From Microbacterium psychrotolerans (GTDB lineage Bacteria > Actinomycetota > Actinomycetes > Actinomycetales > Microbacteriaceae): DNA of 64,000 bases. This document shows positions 32,985-41,576 of the stretch, in pieces. Position numbers and translations under genes: made by a program. The DNA lies in assembly GCF_031085295.1 (NCBI RefSeq), contig NZ_JAVFWO010000004.1:1-64000 (forward strand), read 5' to 3'. Each line of letters begins with the position of its first letter. Within the stretch, counting starts at the first letter, position 1. A model generated the notes under the pieces. That model was not told where the DNA came from, searched no databases, and saw only the letters and a program-made list of their open reading frames with translations.

Positions 32985-33821
32985 TCAGGGTCCGGCTTTC
33001 CCGGCGTCGGCGGCGGCAGCGGCGAGCTCATCGAGGAGCCGATCGAGGACCTGCGCCACGCCTTCCTCGGCGCAGGGTGGGGCGATGTGATCGGCGGCAC
33101 GGATCACCGATTCATGCGCGTTCGCGACCGCGTAGGAGGTGCCGGCCCAGGTGAGCAGGGAGATGTCGTTGGGCATGTCGCCGAACGCGATGACGTCCGC
33201 GGCATCGATCCCGAGGCGCCGGCACAGGTGGCGGAGTGCGCTCGCCTTCGTGATGCCTGCGGAGCTGATCTCGACGAGTCCCGACACGGACCATGTCACG
33301 GTCGCACGATCCCCCACGATCGCCTCGACGCGGTCGTGCAGAACCGCTGCCGGCACGTCCGGATGCCGCACCAGCAGCTTTACGGCCGGATCGGTCCAGA
33401 TCTCGGCGAGCGTGCCGCGCGGCGCGCCGGGCGACGGATACGGCTCGACATATTCGGGCGCGAAGCGGATGCCGTCCGCACACTCGATCGCGAACCAGGC
33501 GCCGGGAAGCTCGGCCTCGATGGCTGCGCAGATCGCCATGCCCGCCTCGGCCTCTATGCCGGCCAGCGTGATGATCGTGCCGGCGTGGGCATCGAAGGTC
33601 AGTGCGCCGTTCGAGACGACCGCGAGGCCATGGCTTCCGACGTGCGGCCAGAACCCCGACATCCATCGCAGCGGCCGGCCCGTGACGAAGACGACGGGCA
33701 CTCCGGCGTCGTCGAGGCGCCGCAGCACGCTCGCCGTGTGCGGCGGCAGCGCGACGGTGTCGTCGGGCACGAGGGTGCCGTCGAGATCCGTCGCGATCAG
33801 GATGCGGCGGCGGGCGTCCAT
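32985..33821 (-). CDS. HAD-family hydrolase, Cof-type phosphatase
   Basis: A 278-residue sugar- or cofactor-phosphate phosphatase of the Cof subfamily (HAD IIB). DLDGTLVPDD (residues 12-21) carries the nucleophilic Asp, FVTGRPLRW the motif II Thr, KASALRHL the motif III Lys and FGDMPNDISLL the motif IV Asp pair. GGAGG is four bases before the ATG. It follows the Nudix gene by 10 bases and is cotranscribed with it, a pairing that suggests nucleotide or sugar-phosphate housekeeping. Confidence 0.9.
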   Translation of the reverse strand: MDARRRILIATDLDGTLVPDDTVALPPHTASVLRRLDDAGVPVVFVTGRPLRWMSGFWPHVGSHGLAVVSNGALTFDAHAGTIITLAGIEAEAGMAICAAIEAELPGAWFAIECADGIRFAPEYVEPYPSPGAPRGTLAEIWTDPAVKLLVRHPDVPAAVLHDRVEAIVGDRATVTWSVSGLVEISSAGITKASALRHLCRRLGIDAADVIAFGDMPNDISLLTWAGTSYAVANAHESVIRAADHIAPPCAEEGVAQVLDRLLDELAAAAADAGKAGP

Positions 33822-33831
33822 GAACCTCCAC

Positions 33832-34398
33832 TCATGGCACCCGCTCCTTCGACGCAAGGAACACCGAGAAGATCTTCGCCATCACGTGGTGGTCGGAGGA
33901 TGCCGCCAGGCGATCCAGCGCCTCGCTGAGGGAGACGATCGAGATCTCCGAATGGCCGTCGCCGGCTCCCCACCCTGTCGGCTGCCGGATGCCGGCCACG
34001 TCGACGCACCCGAGCAGCAGGTTGAACTCGGGATGCGGAAGGTGGACTCGGGCGGGCTGCGCCGCGGTCGAGCGGCACCGCAGGACGCCGACGGGCGTGA
34101 ATCGTGCGAGCGAGGCGCCGATCTCCTCCTCCAGCTCGCGGTGGACCGCCTCCTCGAGCGTCTCACCGGGCTCGATCGTGCCGCCCGGCAGCTCCCACTG
34201 ACCTTGCGTGCGGACCAGCACCGCCATGTCGCCGAGCATCGGCAGCACGTGGATGTTGCTGACGAGGGCCAGATCACCCTCTGCGACCTCCGCATCGAAA
34301 CGTCCTGTGACCGGACCCCACTCGACGACGAGGCCGCGTACGGTGTCGGCCCCGTCGAACGGCGCGCTCCGGACAACACGATCTCGGATGCTGATCAC
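33832..34398 (-). CDS. Nudix hydrolase (ADP-sugar pyrophosphatase-like)
   Basis: A 188-residue Nudix protein with complete box GGTIEPGE ... REL-EEEIG (about residues 87-108). The N-terminal strand part (RGLVVEWGPVTGRFDAEV) and overall length resemble ADP-ribose/GDP-mannose-type hydrolases. I choose the GTG at 34398, which has GAGAGGAG at the right distance, over a GTG/ATG further upstream. First gene of a two-gene operon with the HAD phosphatase. Confidence 0.85.
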   Translation of the reverse strand: MISIRDRVVRSAPFDGADTVRGLVVEWGPVTGRFDAEVAEGDLALVSNIHVLPMLGDMAVLVRTQGQWELPGGTIEPGETLEEAVHRELEEEIGASLARFTPVGVLRCRSTAAQPARVHLPHPEFNLLLGCVDVAGIRQPTGWGAGDGHSEISIVSLSEALDRLAASSDHHVMAKIFSVFLASKERVP

Positions 34399-34540
34399 AG
34401 CGGCTCCTCTCGGTCTGACCATTGTGGGCGACGCGGGGTGCGGGGAGCGACGAAAGGGCCCGCATCAGGGCGCCGGCGGACTCACAGGAAATGAATCACA
34501 AAAAGATAACGACGAACCCTTCCCTTCGTTACCTCGCCGT

Positions 34541-34655
34541 TATAGAGTGCATGCACGGTAGTTGTTTTGCTGTGGCAGCTACCGGCATGTGATTGCAGGA
34601 CACTCTTGGTGCAAGGGACAAGGGCCGGTCGGTAGCCTCTCCGACCGGCCCTTAC
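34541..34655 (+). ncRNA. candidate structured small RNA ending in a terminator
   Basis: TATAGA at 34541-34546 could start a transcript near 34553. The following 100 bases fold into a 10-bp stem with one bulge (ATGC-A-CGGTAG with CTACCG-GCAT, 34551-34588), a small TTGCA/TGCAA stem (34593-34614) and a perfect terminator hairpin (34620-34653). No ORF here looks coding, the DNA is less GC-rich than its surroundings, and the divergent flanking genes do not need a terminator at this place. No known RNA family is recognised, and the -35 is weak. Confidence 0.5.
34620..34653 (+). terminator. terminator hairpin in a divergent intergenic region
   Basis: AAGGGCCGGTCGG pairs perfectly with CCGACCGGCCCTT around an eight-base loop; ACTCTTGCC follows. 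The neighbours on both sides are transcribed away from it, so it must end a separate transcript. Confidence 0.7.
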
Positions 34656-34788
34656 TCTTGCCCTCAGCGGCGTCCTCTCCTCCACAGCAGACGCGGTGTG
34701 CACGTCCACGCGGGTTTTCCACAGAAATCGCCCTTGACCTGCGATTTGACTCCGCTCGAACGTCGGAACCCCTCGGCATGATGGGGGT

Positions 34789-36210
34789 ATGACCTTCCCC
34801 CTCGCCGACCTCCGCGACATCGCAGCGGTGCTCGGCGACGCGCTGAGGCAGGCCCTCTATCGCGAAGGGCATCGCGTGCTTTCCGACCACGATCTCGTGG
34901 CGGCCTTGAAGATCGTCGAAGAGATCGGCCGATGGGCGGATGCCGCCCGCCTCAGCGTCGCCGGAGAGGTCGGGCGACGCAGCGAGCCGAGTGCCGCCGA
35001 CGTCACGCTGACGGCGGCGTTCGGCTGCGACAGCGCGATCGAGCTGCTGGAGCGTGCCACTCACGTGTCGAACGCCACCGCTCGCGCGCGTCTGCGCACC
35101 GCCCGTGCCATCACGACACGACCGACGCTGACCGGACAGGATCGGCCTGCGCCGCTCGATCACGCTCGGCGGGAACTCGCCACGGGTCGGCTCAGCCTCG
35201 ACGCCGTCACCACGATCGCGGATGCGCTCCGTCCCCTTCAGCGGAGGTGCACCGCCGACGACCTCGCTTCCGCCGAAGCCGAGCTCGTGCAGGCTGCCGT
35301 CGGCGAAGCCGGGACCCCGCCCTGCAGCATCTACGAGCTGCGGATCATGGCGCAGACGTGGGCGCTGTTCCTCGATCCTGACGGAACGCTGCCGGACGAA
35401 GACAGCGAGCGCATGCGCACCTTCCGGCTCGGACGCGAACGCAACAGCCTCTTCCCGGTGCATGGCAACGTGACAGCCGACGTCGCTGCCACGCTGCAAC
35501 GGCTGCTCGACGCCAGCCTCAATCCTCGCGTCCAGGACCGCACTCCGCGATTCGTCGACGTCAAGCCGCCCGGCGCCGGCGGGTCGGCCGAAGACGAGCA
35601 CGTCCACGACCCGCGGACCGCCGATCAGAAGCGGCACGACGCGTTCGCCGGCATCCTCGCGGCGGCGGCAGCGTCCGCCGACAGCCCCACCTTGGGCGGA
35701 GCCGCGCCCACGCTCGTGGTCACCGTGGCCGCAGATCAACTGGAGCGCGCAGACGGCGTCGCCTTCGTCGACGGGCCGGACGGCGAGGTGCCGGTTCCGG
35801 CGACCTTCGCGCGTCACATCGGATGCCACGGCACCATCCATCGCGTCACGCTCGGCGCGAACGGCCGCATCAAGGCCCTCGCGGTCACCGACCGGGTGTT
35901 CAGCCACTGGCAGCGGAAGGCCATCAGCGCCCGCGACGGCGGCTGCGTCATCCCCGGGTGCCGGGTCCGCGCTGCGTGGTGCGAGATCCACCACGTCGTC
36001 GAGCACGCGAGGGGCGGCCCGACCCAGGTCGACAACGGCGTGATGCTCTGCTGGCATCATCACCGCACGATCGAGACCAGCGGGTGGGAGATCCGCATGC
36101 TCGATGGCATGCCCCAGGTGCGGCCGCCGACGTGGGTGGATGCGCGAAGGCCGTGGCGATCCGCCAACCGGGTCCTCCACGCCGAACTGCAGCGCGCGCG
36201 ATCCGCCTGA
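34789..36210 (+). CDS. DUF222 and HNH-endonuclease domain protein (13E12-type)
   Basis: A 473-residue member of the actinobacterial 13E12 repeat family. Residues about 25-330 are the helical DUF222 region; the C-terminal HNH nuclease is clear as GGCVIPGCRVRAAWCEIHHV, then EHARGGPTQVDNGVMLCWHHH (two Cys, His-His, Asn, His). It is usually multicopy in Microbacteriaceae genomes and may be a domesticated mobile nuclease. The GTATG context has no strong ribosome binding site. It is convergent with the DUF2207 gene. Confidence 0.9.
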   Translation: MTFPLADLRDIAAVLGDALRQALYREGHRVLSDHDLVAALKIVEEIGRWADAARLSVAGEVGRRSEPSAADVTLTAAFGCDSAIELLERATHVSNATARARLRTARAITTRPTLTGQDRPAPLDHARRELATGRLSLDAVTTIADALRPLQRRCTADDLASAEAELVQAAVGEAGTPPCSIYELRIMAQTWALFLDPDGTLPDEDSERMRTFRLGRERNSLFPVHGNVTADVAATLQRLLDASLNPRVQDRTPRFVDVKPPGAGGSAEDEHVHDPRTADQKRHDAFAGILAAAAASADSPTLGGAAPTLVVTVAADQLERADGVAFVDGPDGEVPVPATFARHIGCHGTIHRVTLGANGRIKALAVTDRVFSHWQRKAISARDGGCVIPGCRVRAAWCEIHHVVEHARGGPTQVDNGVMLCWHHHRTIETSGWEIRMLDGMPQVRPPTWVDARRPWRSANRVLHAELQRARSA

Positions 36211-36242
36211 CCTGCACTGCCGCGCTGCGCGCCAGCAGGTCA
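36208..36242. terminator. inverted repeat after the HNH gene
   Basis: TGACCTGC (containing the HNH stop codon) pairs with GCAGGTCA at 36235-36242, with a GC-rich inner stem. It is a weak bidirectional terminator candidate because no T-run follows. Confidence 0.4.
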
Positions 36243-36301
36243 GCCCGCCACCGGGCGGCACGTCACCCGCGCCGCGAGGTGTCCTCGCAGTGACCGAGCA
36301 C

Positions 36302-38101
36302 TCACACCCCTCCGCCGCCGCCACCACCGCCGCCACCGCCGGCGGAACCGCCACCCGACGAACCGCCCGAGGACGACGAAGCGGAGGCCGACGACGAGAG
36401 TGTCGAGATGCCCGCAGAGAAGGCCGCCGCATGGAAGCCCGAAGATCCGGCGTACCAGGTGGGCGAGTTGCCCTCGCCGTACAGGACGGCGAGCTCCTCC
36501 GCCCACCGCTTCTCCTGGCCGAACACGACGGCGTACGGAAGGAGGGTCTCGTACAGCTTGAGCTTCACCCGCGGATCCGAGACGTCGACGGGCACCCGTT
36601 CGGCGCCCTGCGGCGACTGCAGCATCCGGATCCGATCGGCCTCCGCCCACTCGATGAACTGCTTCAGACCCAGCAGGTGGTCGCGGGTCTCGGCTCCGGC
36701 GGCGGTGAGCGGCTTGTGCGACACCAACCCCGCCACCACCAGCACGACGAGCACCGCCCCGATGATCAGCACCACGGGAATCCACGGCGTCACGTAGGCG
36801 ACGAGGGCTCCGATGCCGAAGAGCAGGACGAGCACGGCGGAGACGATCGCGATCACCACCGGCCATGCCCGCGGGCCGACCGGCACTCTGCGACGCAGCC
36901 CACGCGTCGTCAGCTCGGAGGTTGCCGCCTTCAGCACCTTCTGCGCCGTCGACGAGAACCTGGTGTCGGTGCGACCGAACTCGAACTCCTCGCCCGGCAT
37001 GCCGGACGGGAAGAGGCCGGGAAGCAGCATCCGTCCATCTCCGTCGGCGAGCGATGGATTCTGGAGCACGGCCTTCAGACGTGTGCCGCCGAACAGCTTC
37101 TGCGGGCCTTCTTCGATGCGGATGCTGCCGACCACCGCCTGCTCGAGCACCTCGGCCGGGATCGCCTTAGACGTGTGGCCGAGGAGAACGGCGCTCTCGA
37201 GGGCGTCGATTCCGCGCGGGGGCGTGTACTCGGCGATGATGACCGGTCGCCCGGGCTCGTCGCGGAGGTGCCGCGCACGCGTGATGACCGCGAAGACCAC
37301 AGCGGTGCCGAGCCCGAGAAGCGCGACCGTCCCCTGCAGCCAACCCCACGGCGACGCCAGATACGAGGCGTCGAACTCGGTGAAGGTGTCGGGCTCGAAC
37401 CCGATCGCGATCGTCATCGTCTGGTACGGCTGGACCCCTTCGACGGTTGCCACGACCGCCCTGTCGGAGTCGCCGATGGCGCACGTCCGGGTCTCGTCCT
37501 GGTAGCCGACGTAGCAGGACTGCGCACCCGTGCGTGCGGCATCCACGTCGTCCGGCATGGTCACGCGTGCCGTGACGCGGCCGAATGACTGGGACCAGAG
37601 AGTGCCGTTCACGTCCCAGTAGAACTCGTCCGAGCCCGTGTCCGCGAAGTACCGCGTGACGTTCTCGAGCGTGTAGGTGAAGACGTACGTCTGGCGACCG
37701 TGGACGAACTCGTCGGCACGCGAGGTCATGGAGAAGACCCCGTCTTCCTCCTCGGTCTCGGCGTCACGCGCTGCACCGTTCTCGTCCGTGATGGAGACGA
37801 GGTGCGGGTTCAACGGCGCCCCCTGGTAGTTGTCGGGGATGAGCCGCCGCATGCCGTGGTTCTGGTCGGACTCGGGGAAGAGCGCGACGAACGTCTCGAC
37901 CACGGTGAGCGTGCTCGTGCCGTCCTCGGCACGACCGAGCTGGTACTCGACATCGAGGCTCTCGAACGAGAAGTCGTCGACGTCCGCATGAGCCGGAGCA
38001 GCGACGACGCCTGCGAGGAGAAGGCCCGCGAAGAGGGCGAGCAGCAGTGCCGTCGCTCCGAGACGGCGCGCGCGCCACGACGCGGTTGCAGAAGACGCCA
38101 T
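36302..38101 (-). CDS. DUF2207 membrane protein
   Basis: A 599-residue protein with a signal sequence (hydrophobic residues 14-35, AHA cleavage), an extracellular DUF2207 beta domain (about 40-240, with a Cys pair near 195 and 206), a membrane helix (about 250-270), a cytoplasmic segment (HTSKAIPAEVLEQAV), two more helices (about 395-440) and a C-terminal Ser/Gly tail ending in a run of eleven Gly. This is the full family architecture; function is unknown but the family is common in Gram-positive envelopes. TAGGCT lies six bases before the ATG. Confidence 0.88.
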   Translation of the reverse strand: MASSATASWRARRLGATALLLALFAGLLLAGVVAAPAHADVDDFSFESLDVEYQLGRAEDGTSTLTVVETFVALFPESDQNHGMRRLIPDNYQGAPLNPHLVSITDENGAARDAETEEEDGVFSMTSRADEFVHGRQTYVFTYTLENVTRYFADTGSDEFYWDVNGTLWSQSFGRVTARVTMPDDVDAARTGAQSCYVGYQDETRTCAIGDSDRAVVATVEGVQPYQTMTIAIGFEPDTFTEFDASYLASPWGWLQGTVALLGLGTAVVFAVITRARHLRDEPGRPVIIAEYTPPRGIDALESAVLLGHTSKAIPAEVLEQAVVGSIRIEEGPQKLFGGTRLKAVLQNPSLADGDGRMLLPGLFPSGMPGEEFEFGRTDTRFSSTAQKVLKAATSELTTRGLRRRVPVGPRAWPVVIAIVSAVLVLLFGIGALVAYVTPWIPVVLIIGAVLVVLVVAGLVSHKPLTAAGAETRDHLLGLKQFIEWAEADRIRMLQSPQGAERVPVDVSDPRVKLKLYETLLPYAVVFGQEKRWAEELAVLYGEGNSPTWYAGSSGFHAAAFSAGISTLSSSASASSSSGGSSGGGSAGGGGGGGGGGGV

Positions 38102-38107
38102 GGGGCC

Positions 38108-38113
38108 AGCCTA
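38108..38113 (-). promoter_or_regulatory. -10 element for leaderless DUF2207 gene
   Basis: TAGGCT on the minus strand, six bases from ATG 38101. It lies back to back with the MarR promoter. Confidence 0.45.
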
Positions 38114-38130
38114 GGGTCCGCGGCCTGCCC

Positions 38131-38136
38131 TACTCT
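38131..38136 (+). promoter_or_regulatory. -10 element for leaderless marR-type gene
   Basis: TACTCT, seven bases before ATG 38144, no Shine-Dalgarno sequence. It is 18 bases from the divergent DUF2207 box. Confidence 0.45.
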
Positions 38137-38143
38137 TGACGAT

Positions 38144-38584
38144 ATGACCGACCGCCGTCTCGCCATCGACGCCTGGGAGAGCCTCTTCCGGGCCCAGCAC
38201 GAGGTGTTCGGCGACATCAACGGCGACTTCGACGAAGAGATGCTGAGTCAGGCCGAGTACGACGTGCTCCTCACCGTCACTCGCTCCGACGACCTCACCG
38301 CCCGGCTGCGGGACGTCACCGCGAACATGCTCATCAGCCAGCCCAGCGTCTCACGGCTCGTCGACCGCATGGTGGCGCGCGGACTGCTCACGAAGTGCGC
38401 GGATCCCGACGACGGGCGCGGGTCGCTCGTCCACGCGACGGACGCCGGCGCCTCGCTGTTCCGCCGCATCGCCAGCGCCCACGGCAGGGCCATCGCCGAG
38501 CGGATGTCGCTGCTCTCGGACGACGAGCTCAGCCAGCTGCGCGACCTCACCGCCAAGCTGCGGAAGAAGCAGCCCAGCTGCTGA
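38144..38584 (+). CDS. MarR-family transcriptional regulator
   Basis: A 146-residue winged-helix regulator. DVTANMLISQPSVSRLVDRMVARGLL (residues about 63-88) is the recognition region and CADPDDGRGSLVHATDAG the wing, in the usual MarR layout. No Cys sensor pair is evident. It is divergent from DUF2207 and convergent with the ABC permease; either could be its target. A leaderless start is supported by TACTCT. Ligand unknown. Confidence 0.88.
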   Translation: MTDRRLAIDAWESLFRAQHEVFGDINGDFDEEMLSQAEYDVLLTVTRSDDLTARLRDVTANMLISQPSVSRLVDRMVARGLLTKCADPDDGRGSLVHATDAGASLFRRIASAHGRAIAERMSLLSDDELSQLRDLTAKLRKKQPSC

Positions 38585-38594
38585 TCGCCCGCCG

Positions 38595-39329
38595 CTACGG
38601 GGTCCGGCGCCGGAGCGTGAGCGAGGCCAGGATCAGCGCTCCGACGGCGAACGCCACCACGACGAGAAGTGGACCGAACACGTCCCAGCCCTCGTCGCCG
38701 GCCGTCACCGCATTGATCGTGTCGATGGCGTAGCTCAGCGGCAGCACCTTCGAGATCTGGTACAGCGCCTCGGGCATGTCCTCGCGCGGCATGAACAAGC
38801 CGCCGAGGATGATCTGCGGAAACACGATCAACGGCATGAACTGCACGGCCTGGAACTCGGTGCGGGCGAACGCGCTGGCGAGCAGCCCGAGCGCGCTGCC
38901 GAGGATCGCGTCGACGACGGCCACCAGCCCCAGCTGCCACAGCGGCCCCTCGACGTCGAGCCCGCACACCCAGACGGCGAAGGAGACGGTGATGACGGCC
39001 TGCAGCGTCGCCATCAGCCCGAACGCGAGGGCGTATCCGACGATGAAGTCGGGCTTGGCGATCGGAGTCGTCATCAGCCGCTCGAGGGTGCCCGATCGGC
39101 GCTCGCGGAGCGTTGTGATCGACGTGATGAGGAACATCACGATGAAGGGGAACAGCGCCAGGATCGGTCCGCCGAACTGGTCGAACACGCCCTCCTGGTC
39201 GCTGAACAGCCAGGCGAACAAGCCGACGAGCAGGCTCGGCGCGACGAGCATGAGCGCGATCGACCGCGGGTCGTGGCTGAGCTGCCGCAGCACGCGTCCG
39301 GCGGTCGCCAGCGTCAGCACGCCGTTCAC
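38595..39329 (-). CDS. ABC-2 type transporter permease
   Basis: A 244-residue permease with six predicted membrane helices. RERRSGTLERLMTTPI after the second helix and LPLSYAIDTINAV near the C-terminus are hallmarks of ABC-2 (DrrB-like) exporters. The stop of the ATPase gene overlaps its start by four bases, so the two form one export system, probably for a drug or lipid-like molecule, under control of the TetR gene upstream. Confidence 0.9.
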   Translation of the reverse strand: MNGVLTLATAGRVLRQLSHDPRSIALMLVAPSLLVGLFAWLFSDQEGVFDQFGGPILALFPFIVMFLITSITTLRERRSGTLERLMTTPIAKPDFIVGYALAFGLMATLQAVITVSFAVWVCGLDVEGPLWQLGLVAVVDAILGSALGLLASAFARTEFQAVQFMPLIVFPQIILGGLFMPREDMPEALYQISKVLPLSYAIDTINAVTAGDEGWDVFGPLLVVVAFAVGALILASLTLRRRTP

Positions 39330-40180
39330 GAGCCGCTCCCTTCGTCTGTGGGGTTCGCCGGCGCCTCGGGCGGGTGCGCTTCTCGAAGTTCGCGGCGCGT
39401 CAGCGGGTGGGGTTCAGCGGGCGAACCGCCCGGAGCGCGCGGTCCCTGGGCCTGCCGAACCGCGTCGCGTTCGATGAGGGTGAGAAAGGCGGCATCCGGA
39501 TCCGTCGTCCCGGTATCGGCGAGCAGGCCGTCCGGCGTCGTGTCGGCGATGATGCGACCGGCCCGCATCAGCACGAGTCGATCGCACCGCACCGCCTCGT
39601 CCATCACATGGCTCGAGACGACGAGCGTCGCGCCGGCGTCGGCCAGAGCGCGGAAGACCGCCCACAGCTCGGCCCGGAGCACGGGGTCGAGGCCCACCGT
39701 CGGCTCGTCGAGGACGAGCAGCTCGGGATCGCCGAGCATCGCCACGGCCAGCGAGACGCGGCTCTCCTGCCCGCCGCTCAGCGAGTCGATGGTCTGATCC
39801 CGCTGGTCGGCGAGGCCGACCTGTTCGATGACGCGATCGACGTCGCGACCGGGCGCCCCGACCAGCCGCGCGAAGTAGCGGAGGTTCTGCTGGATCGTGA
39901 GGTCGCCGTACACCGACGCCGCCTGCGTGTCGTACGCCACTCGCCTGCGGAGGGCCCGCGATCCCCCCGGCTCGCCGAGCACGGTCACCGAGCCGCCGGC
40001 GATCTTCTGCACGCCTACGATCGCGCGCATGAGCGTCGTCTTCCCGCACCCCGATGGACCCATCAAGCCGGTGATCTGACCGCGCGGGATGTCGAGATCG
40101 AGCGAGGTGAAGACCTCGGTCTTGCCGCGTCGCACGTGCAGATCACGCACGCTGACGGCATCCGTCCCCGCGCTATTCAT
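39326..40180 (-). CDS. ABC exporter ATP-binding protein (DrrA-like)
   Basis: A 284-residue ATPase with Walker A GPSGCGKTTL (near 40), signature LSGGQESRVS (near 137), Walker B LLVLDEPTVGLDP and the switch His in SSHVMDE. The tail is Pro/Glu-rich. The start ATG lies inside a 20-bp perfect palindrome and 10 bases after a CATTAT box, so the message is leaderless or nearly so; the codon before is a GTG in frame, which could be the real first codon. Confidence 0.9.
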   Translation of the reverse strand: MNSAGTDAVSVRDLHVRRGKTEVFTSLDLDIPRGQITGLMGPSGCGKTTLMRAIVGVQKIAGGSVTVLGEPGGSRALRRRVAYDTQAASVYGDLTIQQNLRYFARLVGAPGRDVDRVIEQVGLADQRDQTIDSLSGGQESRVSLAVAMLGDPELLVLDEPTVGLDPVLRAELWAVFRALADAGATLVVSSHVMDEAVRCDRLVLMRAGRIIADTTPDGLLADTGTTDPDAAFLTLIERDAVRQAQGPRAPGGSPAEPHPLTRRELREAHPPEAPANPTDEGSGS

Positions 40181-40193
40181 CACGTGATGAATA
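40174..40193. promoter_or_regulatory. TetR operator: perfect 20-bp palindrome over the ABC start codon
   Basis: TATTCATCACGTGATGAATA is its own reverse complement. It covers the transcription start region and the first codon of the ABC ATPase gene. The TetR gene that ends 52 bases away is the obvious binder. Confidence 0.8.
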
Positions 40194-40219
40194 ATGCGCC
40201 CGCTGTGACCGCGTGTCAA
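40191..40219 (-). promoter_or_regulatory. promoter of the ABC exporter operon
   Basis: TTGACA (minus strand, 40219-40214), a 17-base spacer and CATTAT (40196-40191). This is a near-consensus promoter whose -10 overlaps the palindromic operator. Confidence 0.8.
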
Positions 40220-40244
40220 GGGGTCGGGCCGTCCCGCCCTGGCG

Positions 40245-40856
40245 TCACGAGCCGTAGAGGTAGCCCTGCACCGTCGGCCCCACGCGCCGGACCAGCTCGT
40301 CGACGGATGCCTCTCCCAGCGCCGGCAGTCGCAGGACGTAGCGGGCGATCAGCAGGCCGGCGACCTGCGAGGCCACGAGCGCCGCTCTCAGTTCGGCGTC
40401 CTGGACGTCGAGCGCGCGGACGATGCGCGCGAGCAGCTCGCGCGAGATGAACCCCGCCAGCAGCGGCGTCGTCAGCTTGTTTCCGATCGTCGTACGCAGC
40501 AGGGCGACGCCACGACGGCGCACGTCGGCGTCCTCCCAGGTCTCCAGCAGGTACCGCACGATCCGATTCCCCACCTCGTCGCGGGGTCCGGCGAGGATCT
40601 CGATGATGGCCAGGTCGGGCCGCATCGGCGCGCCCACCGTCTCGCCGAAGAGGTCGGCCTTCGTGCCGAAGTAGTGGTGCACGAGGGCCGCATCGACGCC
40701 GGCCCTGCCGGCGATGCCGCGCATCGTGGCGCCGTCGTACCCGAGTTCGCCGAACTCGTCCATGGCGGCGGTGAGGATCCGCTCGCGCGCATCGGACTGC
40801 CCGGCCCGCGGGCGACCGCGACGTCGCTTCGGCGCCGGCACGACGTACTCCACCAC
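40245..40856 (-). CDS. TetR/AcrR-family regulator of the ABC exporter
   Basis: A 203-residue repressor: RERILTAAMDEFGELGYDGATMRGIAGRAGVDAALVHHYFGTK (residues about 24-66) is the DNA-binding domain, preceded by a basic arm RRRGRPR. It lies directly upstream of, and in the same direction as, the ABC operon, which has its own promoter with a palindromic operator, so it likely represses the exporter. The GTG at 40856 has TAGGCT six bases upstream. Divergent from tdk. Confidence 0.88.
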   Translation of the reverse strand: MVEYVVPAPKRRRGRPRAGQSDARERILTAAMDEFGELGYDGATMRGIAGRAGVDAALVHHYFGTKADLFGETVGAPMRPDLAIIEILAGPRDEVGNRIVRYLLETWEDADVRRRGVALLRTTIGNKLTTPLLAGFISRELLARIVRALDVQDAELRAALVASQVAGLLIARYVLRLPALGEASVDELVRRVGPTVQGYLYGS

Positions 40857-40862
40857 GGGGTC

Positions 40863-40868
40863 AGCCTA
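40863..40868 (-). promoter_or_regulatory. -10 element for leaderless tetR-type gene
   Basis: TAGGCT on the minus strand, six bases before the GTG at 40856. Confidence 0.45.
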
Positions 40869-40915
40869 CGTCTGCACTCGGCCGGCGACCACGTGATCCG
40901 GTCCCGGGTCCGACG

Positions 40916-40921
40916 TAGTCT
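40916..40921 (+). promoter_or_regulatory. -10 element for leaderless tdk
   Basis: TAGTCT, seven bases before ATG 40929; no Shine-Dalgarno sequence. Confidence 0.45.
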
Positions 40922-40928
40922 GGGCGCC

Positions 40929-41513
40929 ATGCACACGCGCACTCAGGCGAGGCTGCAGGTCGTCGCGGGTCCGATGTTCGCCGGCAAGTCCGAGGACCTC
41001 ATGCGTCGCGTCCGCCGCGCCCGCATCGCCGGCCTGTCGGTCGACGTCGTCAGCCACGCCCTCGACGACCGTCGCGGCGAGGGGCAGGTCAGCTCCCACT
41101 CCGGGCTCAGCGTGCCGTCGCGCTCGGTGCCCGACGTCGAGGCGCTGGTCGCCTCGGTCCAGGGGCGCGGGCTCGATCTCGTCGCGATCGACGAGGCGCA
41201 GTTCTTCGGCCCGGGACTCGTCGACGCCGTCGATGCGCTGGTCGCCGAAGGCGTGGACGTCGTCGTGTCGGGCCTCTGCGTCACCTTCGATGGCCGGCCG
41301 TTCGAGCCGCTGCCGGCGCTCATGGCGATCGCCGAGGACGTCCTCAAGCTCACGGCGGTGTGCGCGGTCTGCGGCGAGGACGCGGCGTTCCATCAGCGCC
41401 TGTCGACCGGCGGTGGCGGCGATCCGCTCCGTCCGACGAGCGACCAGGTGGGAGGCATCGAGTCGTACCAGGCGCGATGCCGACGGCACTTCACAGGGGC
41501 GGCCCGAACCTAA
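40929..41513 (+). CDS. tdk: thymidine kinase
   Basis: Phosphorylates thymidine in the salvage pathway. The 194-residue type II enzyme has the P-loop AGPMFAGKSEDL (near residues 13-24), DEAQFF (near 87), the LID/lasso region and zinc-site Cys residues CAVCG near 140 with a later Cys near the C-terminus (RCRRH), one of the four usual ligands apparently being elsewhere or changed. Length is normal. It is leaderless by the TAGTCT box. A strong terminator separates it from hsp20. Confidence 0.93.
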   Translation: MHTRTQARLQVVAGPMFAGKSEDLMRRVRRARIAGLSVDVVSHALDDRRGEGQVSSHSGLSVPSRSVPDVEALVASVQGRGLDLVAIDEAQFFGPGLVDAVDALVAEGVDVVVSGLCVTFDGRPFEPLPALMAIAEDVLKLTAVCAVCGEDAAFHQRLSTGGGGDPLRPTSDQVGGIESYQARCRRHFTGAART

Positions 41514-41526
41514 GGCGCCCAGAACG

Positions 41527-41562
41527 ACGGATGCCCCGTCCCGGCCGGGACGGGGCATCCGT
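41527..41562. terminator. bidirectional terminator, tdk/hsp20
   Basis: A perfect 36-base palindrome of 18-base arms (ACGGATGCCCCGTCCCGG and its complement) between convergent genes. Confidence 0.85.
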
Positions 41563-41576
41563 GTGAATGAGCGTGC

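Noticed and set aside
34789-36210. DUF222/HNH protein as a sign of a prophage or intein
   Set aside because: No phage genes, integrase or attachment repeats are nearby; this family is an ordinary multicopy component of such genomes.
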